A DNA stretch of 64,000 bases from Planktophila grossartii. GTDB taxonomy: Bacteria; Actinomycetota; Actinomycetes; Nanopelagicales; Nanopelagicaceae. The notes under the pieces are model-generated. The model did no database searches. It was not told the origin of the DNA and saw only the letters and a program-made list of their open reading frames with translations. This document shows, piece after piece, positions 7,922 to 15,484 of this stretch. The stretch lies in the NCBI GenBank assembly GCA_965234365.1, contig OZ248345.1, positions 62,001-126,000 on the forward strand, given 5' to 3'. Position 1 is the stretch's first letter; every line of letters starts with the position of its first letter. Both the position numbers and the translations under genes were made by a program.

Positions 7922-8685
7922 TGCAATTTATTGATGATGCAGAGTTTCAGGTCGCAATCGATCTCGATGGCGGAGGAAAGATCACATCCATTAAATGGCG
8001 CGAGATGGAATTTACTGTTCCTTTCCGCGGCAACATTCTTTCCAACGGCTGGTACCCAATGGCTCCATGGGCTGGACGTATTCGCGATGGTTTGATCACA
8101 TCTGCCTCCGGTGTTGAACATCAGCTTCCAACGAATATCGATCCACCCAATGCGATTCATGGTTTTGGATTCTCATCCTCTTGGCAAGAAATAGGCCCAG
8201 GGCGTTCTTTATTGCACCTTCCAAAGCCTTATATGGGTGCAACAGTTGAACAGACAATTGAAGTTCTTGATGATGCAATCCGCTGGTCACTTGAATACGA
8301 CGACAATGGTTGCGATATTCCTGTCTGGCTTGGAATGCATCCATGGTTTGCTCGTGACTTGGAACGAGGCGGAGCTGCTGAAATCGAATTTAGCGCCGCC
8401 AAGATGTTAAAGCGTGGCTCTGATGGTCTACCTACGGGTGAACTCATTTCACCAACTCCAGAACCTTGGGATGATGCATTCACTGAAGTCCGCGGAACCC
8501 CATCGGTAATTTGGGAAGACGTTGCGCGTATCGATATTGAATCTGATGCGCCTTGGTGGGTTGTCTATAACGAAGATCCAGATGGGGTTTGTATCGAGCC
8601 ACAGACTGCGCCGCCTGATGCGGCCAATTTAGGTATTAGTGGCGAGAACTACATCGAAGCCCTATTTGTTTTCTCTCAAGGTTAA
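7918..8685 (+). CDS. Aldose 1-epimerase family protein
   Basis: The 255-residue galactose-mutarotase-like protein has family features: NGWYPMAPWAGRIRDG (substrate-binding Arg), NAIHGFGFSSSW (conserved His), LGMHPWFARD (second His) and VCIEPQT, which carries the catalytic Glu near the C-terminus. It interconverts alpha and beta anomers of aldoses. It is the last gene of the UPF0303-kinase-epimerase operon; the start overlaps the kinase stop. The substrate sugar is not defined. Confidence 0.85.
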   Translation: MMQFIDDAEFQVAIDLDGGGKITSIKWREMEFTVPFRGNILSNGWYPMAPWAGRIRDGLITSASGVEHQLPTNIDPPNAIHGFGFSSSWQEIGPGRSLLHLPKPYMGATVEQTIEVLDDAIRWSLEYDDNGCDIPVWLGMHPWFARDLERGGAAEIEFSAAKMLKRGSDGLPTGELISPTPEPWDDAFTEVRGTPSVIWEDVARIDIESDAPWWVVYNEDPDGVCIEPQTAPPDAANLGISGENYIEALFVFSQG

Positions 8686-8686
8686 A

Positions 8687-8692
8687 TAGAAT
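8687..8692 (+). promoter_or_regulatory. -10 hexamer TAGAAT for the aminotransferase
   Basis: TAGAAT ends 8 nt before the ATG at 8701, just after the stop of the previous gene. No Shine-Dalgarno sequence is present, so transcription probably starts at or next to the start codon. Confidence 0.55.
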
Positions 8693-8700
8693 CGGCTCTT

Positions 8701-10062
8701 ATGAGCACACAGATAAATCGCCAGCACCTTAAAGAACTTCGCGCGAAGGAAGAACAGCGCTTTCTTGATACCCATAAGAAGTCAGCTGCAGCCTTTGAAG
8801 ATTCCAAGAAGGTCATGCACGAAGGTGTTCCGATGTCCTGGATGGCTAAGTGGCCAGGTTCGCATCCAGTCTTTGTGAAAGAGGCAAAAGGTGCGCGCTT
8901 TACCGACGTTGATGGCCATACCTATGTTGATTTCTGTTTAGGCGATACAGGGTCGATGACAGGTCACTCTCCTGATGCAACGGTTGCTGCAATCCGCGAG
9001 CAGGTTGGTAAGGGCATTACCGCGATGTTGCCTACCGAAGATGCTGCCATTGTCTCTGGCTTACTTAAGGAACGTTTCGGTCTGCCTTTGTGGCAATTTA
9101 CCGTCTCAGCTACTGATGCTAACCGTCACGTTATTCGTTACTCACGCATGATCACAGGACGAAGCAAGATTGTTGTTATTGATCGTTGCTATCACGGCTC
9201 AGTTGATGAAACCTTTGCAACGCTTGATGATGCAGGATTTACAGTTAAGCGCGAAGGAAATATCGGCGCACCGGTTGATCTAGCTGAGACAACTCGTGTT
9301 GTTGAATTCAATGATTTAGCTGCCATGGAGAAGGCACTTGCGCACGGTGATGTTGCAGCAATTTTGATGGAACCAGCAATGACGAATATCGGAATTGTTT
9401 TGCCGCAAGACGGTTACTTAGTTGGCGTGCAGGAACTTGCAAAGAAGTACAGCACCTATTTAATTATCGATGAGACACACACGATTTCTGTAGGTCCTGG
9501 TGGAATGACTAAAGCACTTGGCTTGAAGCCTGACTTCCTTACTATTGGCAAGGCACTTGCTGCAGGTATTCCAACAGGAACATTTGGAATGACTCAAGAA
9601 ATTGCGGATGCAATTAAGAAGATGGTTGAACTTGAAATCATCGACCTTGGTGGCATTGGTGGAACACTTGCTGCAAATGCTCTGTCTCTGGCTGCGATGA
9701 AGGCAACGTTGACCGAGGTTCTTACTGAAGCAAACTTTGAACGAATGATTGCTCTCGGCAATCGTTGGTGCGACGGCATCGATGCTGCGATTAAAGAATT
9801 CGATCTTGATTGGCACTGCAACCGTTTAGGTGCACGCGGTGAGTACATCTTTAAGGGCAAGCAACCCGTGACAGGTAAAGAAGCAGCTGACTCAGGTGAC
9901 TTCGAACTCGAGCAGTACATTCACTTGCGTCTGCTCAATGATGGATACCTGATTACACCGTTCCACAACATGGCTCTGATGTGCCCGGATACAACAGAGG
10001 CAGATGTTGACGGCCACACTGTGGCATTTAGAACAATGTGCGCGGAGCTTGTAAACGGTTAA
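8701..10062 (+). CDS. Class III PLP aminotransferase (glutamate-1-semialdehyde aminomutase-like)
   Basis: The 453-residue fold-type I PLP enzyme shows GDTGSMTGHSPDATV near residue 80, IDETHTISVGPGG (PLP-ring Asp) and LTIGKALAAGIPTG with the Schiff-base Lys. It resembles the glutamate-1-semialdehyde aminomutase branch of class III. The long N-terminal helix region (about residues 1-40) and lack of heme genes nearby argue for a catabolic or omega-transaminase role rather than HemL. It seems to be a single-gene unit with its own -10 box. It ends in a 4-nt convergent overlap with the mshD-like gene. Confidence 0.75.
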   Translation: MSTQINRQHLKELRAKEEQRFLDTHKKSAAAFEDSKKVMHEGVPMSWMAKWPGSHPVFVKEAKGARFTDVDGHTYVDFCLGDTGSMTGHSPDATVAAIREQVGKGITAMLPTEDAAIVSGLLKERFGLPLWQFTVSATDANRHVIRYSRMITGRSKIVVIDRCYHGSVDETFATLDDAGFTVKREGNIGAPVDLAETTRVVEFNDLAAMEKALAHGDVAAILMEPAMTNIGIVLPQDGYLVGVQELAKKYSTYLIIDETHTISVGPGGMTKALGLKPDFLTIGKALAAGIPTGTFGMTQEIADAIKKMVELEIIDLGGIGGTLAANALSLAAMKATLTEVLTEANFERMIALGNRWCDGIDAAIKEFDLDWHCNRLGARGEYIFKGKQPVTGKEAADSGDFELEQYIHLRLLNDGYLITPFHNMALMCPDTTEADVDGHTVAFRTMCAELVNG

Positions 10063-10532
10063 TTGAATCCGAGGGTTTTATATAAACCTTTGCCAGCTTC
10101 GTTATCGTCATCGACGTACAACATTGCTTGTTTAATGCCTTTTTCCTTGAGGTAAATCAAACCTTCTGTGCAGACCGCTTTGCCAATGCCTTTACCCGAT
10201 TCACTTGGGTCTACACCGATGACATAAAGCTCCCCGATGGGATCTTGATTAACGAAGTCTTGGTGAATCTTGGTCCAGCAGAATCCTGCAATCCTGCCAT
10301 TGTGAACGCAGAGGAAGAAACCCTTTGGATCAAACCAAGGTTCTTGCATTCTGTTTTCAAGATCTGCCATCGCCCAATTTCCTTGGTCGGGGTGGGCGGC
10401 GAAGATGACGTTGTTGAGATCGAGCCAGGCTTGGTCGTGGATTTCTGGGTCAAAGGTAATGAATTGATAGTTGTGTGCAATATGCGAGATGGGTTCTTCA
10501 AGTGAACGGTGAAGCTTAAGAATGTGGCGCAT
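10059..10532 (-). CDS. mshD: Mycothiol acetyltransferase-like protein, single GNAT domain
   Basis: MshD acetylates Cys-GlcN-Ins with acetyl-CoA in the last step of mycothiol synthesis. This 157-residue protein matches only the C-terminal GNAT domain: FAAHPDQGNWAMADL, EPWFDPKGFF, GELYVIGVDPSESGKGIGKA (acetyl-CoA loop) and LYVDDDNEAGKGLYKTLGF. Its first residues (RHILKLHRSLEEP) resemble the linker at the end of the family's N-terminal domain. The usual ~300-residue two-domain protein seems to have lost its first half. It sits 2 nt downstream of glnR, as mshD does in mycobacteria. With mshA at 16425 it implies mycothiol production. Confidence 0.75.
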   Translation of the reverse strand: MRHILKLHRSLEEPISHIAHNYQFITFDPEIHDQAWLDLNNVIFAAHPDQGNWAMADLENRMQEPWFDPKGFFLCVHNGRIAGFCWTKIHQDFVNQDPIGELYVIGVDPSESGKGIGKAVCTEGLIYLKEKGIKQAMLYVDDDNEAGKGLYKTLGFN

Positions 10533-10534
10533 GG

Positions 10535-11248
10535 CTAAACGAGTTCGGAGATAGATGTTTCCTTGCCACCGTTTTGTACGGTGAAGCGGTATCCGACGTT
10601 GCGGACAGTTCCGATGATCGATTCAAATTCAGGGCCGAGCTTTGAGCGAAGGCGACGGATATGAACGTCGACCGTGCGGGTGCCACCGAAGTAGTCATAG
10701 CCCCAGATCTCTTGAAGAAGCTGTGCTCTTGTGAATACGCGACCTGGGTGTTGCGCAAGGTACTTCAGTAATTCAAATTCTTTAAATGTTAAATCAAGTG
10801 ATGTGCCCTTGATTTTTGCTGTGTAAGTATTTTCATCGATGACGACATCGCCTTGGCGGATTTCAGATGAAGTTGGATCAAGCGATTCAAGTTGTGCGGC
10901 ATGTGCTCCCACTGCGATGCGGATACGTGCATCCACTTCTGCAGGTCCTGCAGTATCGAGGATGACATCGTTCACTCCCCAGTCGGCAGTAAATGCAGAG
11001 AGACCGCCTTCGGTTGTGATTGCAATGATGGGTGCACCGACTCCGGTTGTTGAAAGAAGTCGTGTGAGTGATTTAGCTGTTGGGAAATCGCGACGAGCAT
11101 CAACGAAGACAACATCCATAAGTGGTGTATCAACGAGAACTGATGCTTCAAGTGGCATTACTTTGCAAGTGTGTTGCAACAAGGCGAGGGCAGGAAGAAC
11201 TTCTGCGCTTGCTCCTTGCGAATTAGTCAGTAGCAACACCTTGGCCAT
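10535..11248 (-). CDS. glnR: GlnR-type orphan response regulator
   Basis: The 237-residue OmpR-family protein is taken from MAKVLLLTNSQ; the longer frame to 11284 would run into the divergent gene. The receiver half contains DVVFVDARRDFPTAK and GGLSAFTADWGVNDVIL, in the pattern of actinobacterial GlnR, an atypical regulator without a paired kinase. The winged-helix half has LTFKEFELLKYLAQHPGRVFTRAQL and RTVDVHIRRLRSKLG. GlnR controls nitrogen assimilation genes. The downstream mshD-like gene and divergent thioredoxin reproduce the mycobacterial glnR neighbourhood, which supports the name. Confidence 0.85.
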   Translation of the reverse strand: MAKVLLLTNSQGASAEVLPALALLQHTCKVMPLEASVLVDTPLMDVVFVDARRDFPTAKSLTRLLSTTGVGAPIIAITTEGGLSAFTADWGVNDVILDTAGPAEVDARIRIAVGAHAAQLESLDPTSSEIRQGDVVIDENTYTAKIKGTSLDLTFKEFELLKYLAQHPGRVFTRAQLLQEIWGYDYFGGTRTVDVHIRRLRSKLGPEFESIIGTVRNVGYRFTVQNGGKETSISELV

Positions 11249-11253
11249 TGTGT

Positions 11254-11260
11254 GAGAATA
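11254..11260. promoter_or_regulatory. Near-symmetric bidirectional -10 element (glnR / thioredoxin)
   Basis: The same 7 bp read GAGAAT on the plus strand (11254-11259, 6 nt before GTG 11266) and TATTCT on the minus strand (11260-11255, 6 nt before ATG 11248). One -10 region could serve both genes, and both mRNAs would be leaderless. Confidence 0.55.
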
Positions 11261-11265
11261 CTCTT

Positions 11266-11679
11266 GTGAAAACTTATCTTCCACTCGTCATTGTGCTGGC
11301 TCTTGCTTCAGCATATGGATTCTGGTGGAAGCGTAAACAGGGCGCGATTCGCTCCAATAAAGCTATTCCGGGCCATCGATTGACTGAAGCAGCTCTCGGC
11401 GAGGCTCTGGGATCACGAGCCACCATGGTGCAGTTCTCATCTGCATTCTGTGCCCCATGCCGAGCAACTCACTCTTTGCTCTCTCAGATGGTCATTCCCA
11501 TGAACGATGTGAAGCACATCCATATCGATGCCGAGTCCCATCTTGAATTGGTGCGCGAACTCGATATTCGTTCGACTCCAACAACGATATTTATCAATAA
11601 GGACGGCATAGAAGTTGGCCGCGCTGCAGGAACACCAAAGCGTGAGCAAGTATTAGCAGCGCTGGCTGCAATTCATTAA
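11266..11679 (+). CDS. Membrane-anchored thioredoxin
   Basis: The start is the GTG at 11266 (MKTYLPLVIVLALASAYGFWW), giving 137 residues. The first ~20 residues form a membrane anchor. The thioredoxin domain has FSSAFCAPCRATHSLL with a CAPC redox motif and the cis-Pro region STPTTIFINKDG. It should reduce or exchange disulfides near the membrane. It corresponds to the thioredoxin next to glnR, cysA and sseC in mycobacteria. The TTG start at 11248 is rejected because it falls on the minus-strand glnR start. Confidence 0.8.
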   Translation: MKTYLPLVIVLALASAYGFWWKRKQGAIRSNKAIPGHRLTEAALGEALGSRATMVQFSSAFCAPCRATHSLLSQMVIPMNDVKHIHIDAESHLELVRELDIRSTPTTIFINKDGIEVGRAAGTPKREQVLAALAAIH

Positions 11680-11723
11680 CTACTGCGAATTGTTCGCAAC
11701 TCGCTTATCTTTGATTGCGTCTC

Positions 11724-11729
11724 TACGAT
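11724..11729 (+). promoter_or_regulatory. -10 hexamer TACGAT for the DUF4395 gene
   Basis: TACGAT ends 6 nt before the ATG at 11736 and no ribosome-binding site is seen, giving a leaderless arrangement. Confidence 0.55.
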
Positions 11730-11735
11730 TCACAC

Positions 11736-12182
11736 ATGTCTGAAGTTCTTGATAAACCAGAAGTGCAGAAGATTTATATCGATGCACGCGGTCCTCGTTT
11801 CTCTGCCACTATCACTGCGCTCGTACTTGCAACAGCGTTGGTAACTGAGAATAAGTGGATTCTTGTTGCACAAGGTCTCGTCTTCCTCATCGGTGCAACA
11901 CGTGGTCCACAGTTCACTCCATATGGATTGATCTTTAAGAACGTTATCAAGCCACGCCTTAACAAGATTGCTCCAACAGAAGATGTGCGCCCACCAAAGT
12001 TTGCGCAAGCTGTTGGTTTCGGTTTCGCACTTGTTGGAATCGTTGGTGCATTTGCTGGCGCAGATATCGTCTTCACAGTTGCAACCGGGTTTGCACTAGC
12101 CGCAGCGTTTCTTAATGCCGCATTTAATTATTGTTTGGGTTGTGAGATGTACCTACTGATAACCCGCTTTACATCTAAATAA
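11736..12182 (+). CDS. DUF4395 membrane protein
   Basis: The 148-residue protein (from MSEVLDKPEVQ) has a short soluble N-terminus with IDARGPRFSATI, then about four membrane segments (residues ~20-52 and ~92-140). Near the end a Cys pair (NYCLGCEMY) matches the conserved CLGCE motif of DUF4395 proteins. These are often found between thioredoxin and rhodanese genes, as here. The Cys pair suggests a membrane thiol-redox or sulfur-transfer role, but no function is established. The longer ORF start at 11715 overlaps the -10 box and is not used. Confidence 0.75.
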   Translation: MSEVLDKPEVQKIYIDARGPRFSATITALVLATALVTENKWILVAQGLVFLIGATRGPQFTPYGLIFKNVIKPRLNKIAPTEDVRPPKFAQAVGFGFALVGIVGAFAGADIVFTVATGFALAAAFLNAAFNYCLGCEMYLLITRFTSK

Positions 12183-12227
12183 TTTTGTAAGAAAAGAAAT
12201 TTCAATTACTAACCTAGGAGAATAAAA

Positions 12228-13061
12228 ATGTCACGTGAAACATCACTCGTTACCGCTGATTGGGTAGCTCAGAACCTGAATAACCCAAGCGTTGTTATCG
12301 TCGAGGTCGACGAAGATACAACTCTCTATGCACAGGGCCATATTGAGAATGCAATTACCTTCCACTGGCGCGAAGATCTACAAGATGGCTTGATCCGCGA
12401 CCTCATCTCAAAGGAGAAGTTCGAAGCGCTCCTTTCAAAGAGTGGAATCTCCAATGATTCAACAGTCATCCTCTATGGAGGCAATAACAACTGGTTCGCT
12501 ACCTACGCATTCTGGTACTTCAAGGTTTATGGCCACGCTGATGTTCGCTTGCTTGATGGTGGCCGTAAGCGCTGGGAGCTCGATGCTCGTCCATTCGTAA
12601 CCGAAGTTCCTACACGTACAGCTACTCGCTACGTTGCAAAGGAGCGCGATAACTCAATCCGCGCATACCGCGACGAAGTTATTGCTGCGATTGGTTCAAA
12701 GAACATCGTCGATGTTCGCTCACCAGCAGAATTTTCAGGAGAGCTTGCTGCTCCTGCTCACCTTCCACAAGAAGGCGGACAGATCAAGGGACATATCCCG
12801 ACAGCGAAGAACATTCCTTGGTCGAAGGCTGCAAATGAAGATGGAACATTTAAGTCAGATGCAGAACTTAAGGAGATCTACCAGGGAGCCGGAGTTGATC
12901 TTTCAGTAGACACAATTGCGTACTGCCGTATCGGTGAGCGCTCTGCGTTCTCATGGTTCGTTCTTCACGAACTTCTTGGCGTTAACAATGTAAAGAACTA
13001 CGACGGATCATGGACTGAATACGGTTCACTCGTCGGCGTTCCTGTTGCAGTAGGTGCATAA
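12228..13061 (+). CDS. cysA: Thiosulfate/3-mercaptopyruvate sulfurtransferase
   Basis: The 277-residue tandem-rhodanese protein has an inactive N-terminal domain (SLVTADWVAQNL, GHIENAITFHW) and a C-terminal domain with active-site loop AYCRIGERSAFSW. The Cys there carries the persulfide in sulfur transfer from thiosulfate to acceptors such as cyanide or thiols. A good ribosome-binding site, TAGGAG, lies 9 nt before the ATG, so this mRNA does have a leader. The DUF1416 partner follows after 3 nt, the standard actinobacterial CysA-SseC arrangement. Confidence 0.9.
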   Translation: MSRETSLVTADWVAQNLNNPSVVIVEVDEDTTLYAQGHIENAITFHWREDLQDGLIRDLISKEKFEALLSKSGISNDSTVILYGGNNNWFATYAFWYFKVYGHADVRLLDGGRKRWELDARPFVTEVPTRTATRYVAKERDNSIRAYRDEVIAAIGSKNIVDVRSPAEFSGELAAPAHLPQEGGQIKGHIPTAKNIPWSKAANEDGTFKSDAELKEIYQGAGVDLSVDTIAYCRIGERSAFSWFVLHELLGVNNVKNYDGSWTEYGSLVGVPVAVGA

Positions 13062-13064
13062 GTA

Positions 13065-13388
13065 ATGCGTACTTGCGGTGCAACACCTGGTGGCCCATCA
13101 CTCGATGGCATTGATCTCACGAAGCAGACTGTTATTCAGGGAGTTATTCTCAAAGAGGGTGAGAATGATTCAGTACCTAACGGTGCACCTGTCACTAATG
13201 GCCATGTTCGTTTGCTTGATGCATCAGGTGAATTCACCGCAGAGGTTCCGACCAATCTAGAAGGTCAGTTCCGTTTCTTCGCAGCTCCTGGTTCCTGGAC
13301 TCTCGTAGTTCAGGCACCGGGTGCTCGCGTAGAGCAGAAGATTGTTGCTGTGCAGGGAACTCCGACAGATATTGTCATTCATCTCTAG
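13065..13388 (+). CDS. sseC: DUF1416 / SseC sulfurtransferase partner
   Basis: The 107-residue protein starts MRTCGATPGGPSLDGIDLTKQTVIQG, the signature N-terminus of SseC/DUF1416. It is followed by a beta-sandwich resembling a carboxypeptidase-regulatory or transthyretin-like fold (AYVRLL-like segment HVRLLDASGEFTAEV). It is encoded 3 nt after the sulfurtransferase and is probably co-translated with it. It is linked by context to sulfur metabolism; the molecular role is not known. The conserved Cys4 is the obvious candidate reactive residue. Confidence 0.85.
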   Translation: MRTCGATPGGPSLDGIDLTKQTVIQGVILKEGENDSVPNGAPVTNGHVRLLDASGEFTAEVPTNLEGQFRFFAAPGSWTLVVQAPGARVEQKIVAVQGTPTDIVIHL

Positions 13389-13398
13389 TTTGGGAAAG

Positions 13399-13404
13399 TA
13401 GACT
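13399..13404 (+). promoter_or_regulatory. -10 hexamer TAGACT for the Fur-family gene
   Basis: TAGACT ends 7 nt before the ATG at 13412; there is no Shine-Dalgarno sequence, so the mRNA is probably leaderless. Confidence 0.55.
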
Positions 13405-13411
13405 TCTGGCC

Positions 13412-13819
13412 ATGGCTGAAAAACACGAACTCCACGAAAAGGGCTTACGCCTTACTCCGCAGCGCGAACTCGTTCTCTCTGCTGTTCGTGCGTTGGGGCA
13501 TGCAACTCCTGAAGAAGTTGCAGAGAAGGTGCGCCAGACGCATCCTGGCATCAACCTCTCAACTGTCTATCGCAACCTTGAAACACTTGAAAACGTTGGC
13601 CTTGTTCAGCACACTCACCTTGGTCACGGTGGAGCTACCTATCACGCAGCTGAAGAGCTCACTCACTTGCACCTTGTCTGCGGCACTTGCGGATCTGTTG
13701 GCGATGCGCCGATCGATGTTGCAGCGAACTTCGTGCAGAACCTTTCTGATGACTACGGCTTTAAGACCGATGTCACGCACTTTGCCATCTATGGCACCTG
13801 TGCTGCCTGCGTTAAATAG
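13412..13819 (+). CDS. Fur-family metalloregulator
   Basis: The 135-residue protein has a winged-helix N-terminal half (GLRLTPQRELVLSAVRALGHATPEEV; INLSTVYRNLETLENVGLV). The C-terminal dimerization half has the metal site pattern EELTHLHLVCGTCGSVGD, with His residues and a CxxC, and a second GTCAACVK CxxC at the end, typical of the structural zinc site. Family members sense Fe, Zn, Mn, Ni or peroxide; which metal this one reads cannot be told. It lies directly upstream of ygfZ with its own leaderless promoter. Confidence 0.85.
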   Translation: MAEKHELHEKGLRLTPQRELVLSAVRALGHATPEEVAEKVRQTHPGINLSTVYRNLETLENVGLVQHTHLGHGGATYHAAEELTHLHLVCGTCGSVGDAPIDVAANFVQNLSDDYGFKTDVTHFAIYGTCAACVK

Positions 13820-13839
13820 CAGTTATTCCATTGCGCTCG

Positions 13840-13845
13840 TAGACT
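13840..13845 (+). promoter_or_regulatory. -10 hexamer TAGACT for ygfZ
   Basis: TAGACT ends 7 nt before the ATG at 13853 and no ribosome-binding site is visible. Confidence 0.5.
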
Positions 13846-13852
13846 TACGAGC

Positions 13853-14758
13853 ATGACAGCCGTATTTGTTGAAGAAGGCCCCGATAAGGGCGCTATCTGG
13901 CATTTCGGTGATCCCAATAAAGAACAACGCGCACTTGCCGAAGGTAAAGCATGGGCAGATTTATCTCATCTCTCAGTGATCGCAATTTCTGGTGAAGATC
14001 GCCTGAAGTGGTTACATGATTTAACAACTCAGTATTTAGTTGATTTCGGTGCGGGTACTTGGACTTCAGCGATGGTCTTGGATCCACAGGGACATGTTGA
14101 GTATCAATTCAATGTGGTTGATGATGGAACTACTTCTTACCTGGTGATGGATCCACACTTTGCTGAAGGTTTATCTGCTTACTTGAACAAGATGCGATTT
14201 ATGTTGCGCGTTGAAGTACGCGACGCAACTTCTGAATTTGCTGTGATGCGAGCTCCAGGTATTGCCAATGAAATCGGTGGCCCATTTGCTTTGGTTCCAC
14301 GTGCTGAACTTGAAGAGATGAAAGCAGCATTTGATTCAACGGCAATGCAAGTGGGCACATGGGCACTGGATGCAGAACGAGTTGCTGCAGGACGTCCACG
14401 ACATGGGATTGATACTGACTTTAAGACGATTCCTAATGAACTAGGTGTATTAAACGGCGCAGTCCATATGAATAAAGGTTGCTACCGCGGACAAGAGACG
14501 GTGGCAAAGATTTATAACTTAGGAAAGCCACCGCGTCGGTTGGTGATGTTGCACCTCGATGGCCATGCAGTTGTGATGCCACCATCAGGAACTCCTGTGA
14601 TGAATGGTGAAGTCCAAGTTGGTTTCTTGGGCACTGTTGCTCGCCATCATGAATTGGGCCCGATTGCTCTTGCCATCGTTAAGCGAAATACTCCGGTCGA
14701 TGCGCAGTTCACTGTTGAAGGCGTGGCTGCGTCACAGCAGATCATCGTGGAGGCGTAA
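13853..14758 (+). CDS. ygfZ: Folate-binding protein YgfZ
   Basis: The 301-residue GcvT-like protein aids assembly or repair of certain Fe-S enzymes in a folate-dependent way. It shows the N-terminal DLSHLSVIAISGEDRLKWLHDLTTQ and the diagnostic KGCYRGQETVAKIYNLGKPPRRL with the YgfZ-specific Cys motif (KGCYxGQE). The barrel domain at the end contains GFLGTVARHHELGPIALA. It is followed by a 24-codon membrane peptide gene whose GTG lies directly against its stop. Confidence 0.9.
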   Translation: MTAVFVEEGPDKGAIWHFGDPNKEQRALAEGKAWADLSHLSVIAISGEDRLKWLHDLTTQYLVDFGAGTWTSAMVLDPQGHVEYQFNVVDDGTTSYLVMDPHFAEGLSAYLNKMRFMLRVEVRDATSEFAVMRAPGIANEIGGPFALVPRAELEEMKAAFDSTAMQVGTWALDAERVAAGRPRHGIDTDFKTIPNELGVLNGAVHMNKGCYRGQETVAKIYNLGKPPRRLVMLHLDGHAVVMPPSGTPVMNGEVQVGFLGTVARHHELGPIALAIVKRNTPVDAQFTVEGVAASQQIIVEA

Positions 14759-14833
14759 GTGAAATTTATAGGCCAACTGTTTGTAGTTTCATTGGCTGGC
14801 CTTGCAATCATGTGGGCTGTTCGCAAGCTTTAA
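14759..14833 (+). CDS. Putative 24-residue single-pass membrane peptide
   Basis: A GTG directly after the ygfZ stop opens a 24-codon frame ending at TAA 14831-14833. The product (MKFIGQLFVVSLAGLAIMWA plus a short basic tail VRKL) is one hydrophobic helix with a positive C-terminus. It would depend on ygfZ translation, with no spacing and no separate ribosome-binding site. It could be spurious, but the gap before the next promoter is otherwise empty and the composition is clearly membrane-like. Confidence 0.4.
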   Translation: MKFIGQLFVVSLAGLAIMWAVRKL

Positions 14834-14837
14834 CAGT

Positions 14838-14843
14838 TACTCT
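14838..14843 (+). promoter_or_regulatory. -10 hexamer TACTCT for the 44-residue membrane protein
   Basis: TACTCT ends 6 nt before the ATG at 14850, matching the leaderless pattern of annotated genes in this window. Confidence 0.5.
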
Positions 14844-14849
14844 TAGCCC

Positions 14850-14984
14850 ATGGAGCTCTTCACAACGGTGGTGCTGGCGTTAGTCGCACTTGTTGTGGGT
14901 GTGGGGCTCGTGATTTATGGGGTCCGCGGTACTCGCGAATCTCAGGCACGCGATGGACGTACATATAAGAGAGGCAGGCTCTAA
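14850..14984 (+). CDS. Small (44-residue) single-pass membrane protein
   Basis: The frame runs from ATG 14850 to TAA 14982-14984 and overlaps the next ATG by 1 nt (TAATG). The product begins MELFTTVVLALVALVVGVGL, one membrane helix to about residue 24. It continues with a charged cytoplasmic tail (YGVRGTRESQARDGRTYKRG). Translational coupling to the nitrobindin-like gene and its own -10 hexamer make it a likely real gene. No function is recognised. Confidence 0.6.
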   Translation: MELFTTVVLALVALVVGVGLVIYGVRGTRESQARDGRTYKRGRL

Positions 14985-15484
14985 TGGCCTTCACAATTCC
15001 CGAAGGACTTCATCCTGATCTCAATCCACTTGCGTGGATGATCGGTACTTGGCGTGGCAAGGGTCGTGGTGAATATCCAACGATTGACACCTTTGAATAC
15101 GCACACGAAGTGGTCTTTAACCACGATGGTCGCCCATTTATGAATTACTACTCACGTTCATGGATCATCGATGCAGAGGGCGAAATCATTCGTCCGGCAG
15201 CATCGGAAGCTGGTTTCTGGCGTGTGAAGGAGAACAAGGTTTTGGAAGTTGTTATCTCACATAGCACTGGAATCACTGAAGGTTGGGTCGGACAGTTTGA
15301 TGGTCCAAAGATTCAGTTGGTCATGGATCAAGGGTATTCAGCGCCAACCGCAAAGATTGTTACTGCTGGAGTGCGTTTATATGGTCTTGTCGAAGGCGAA
15401 CTCTTCTTCGCTTACGACATGGCTGCTGAAGGACAAGAACTTCAAGCGCATATCTGGTCGACTCTCGAGCGTCAGAGCGAATAA
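14984..15484 (+). CDS. Nitrobindin-like heme-binding beta-barrel (FABP/UPF0678)
   Basis: The 166-residue protein has the family opener LAWMIGTWRGKGRGEYPT (GxWxGxGxG loop). It ends in the conserved ELQAHIWSTLERQ, where the His is the expected axial heme ligand. Nitrobindins bind ferric heme and can isomerise peroxynitrite or store NO. The gene lies near ygfZ as in mycobacteria. It overlaps the upstream 44-residue gene and the downstream asparaginase gene by 1 nt each, so the three form an operon. Confidence 0.8.
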   Translation: MAFTIPEGLHPDLNPLAWMIGTWRGKGRGEYPTIDTFEYAHEVVFNHDGRPFMNYYSRSWIIDAEGEIIRPAASEAGFWRVKENKVLEVVISHSTGITEGWVGQFDGPKIQLVMDQGYSAPTAKIVTAGVRLYGLVEGELFFAYDMAAEGQELQAHIWSTLERQSE

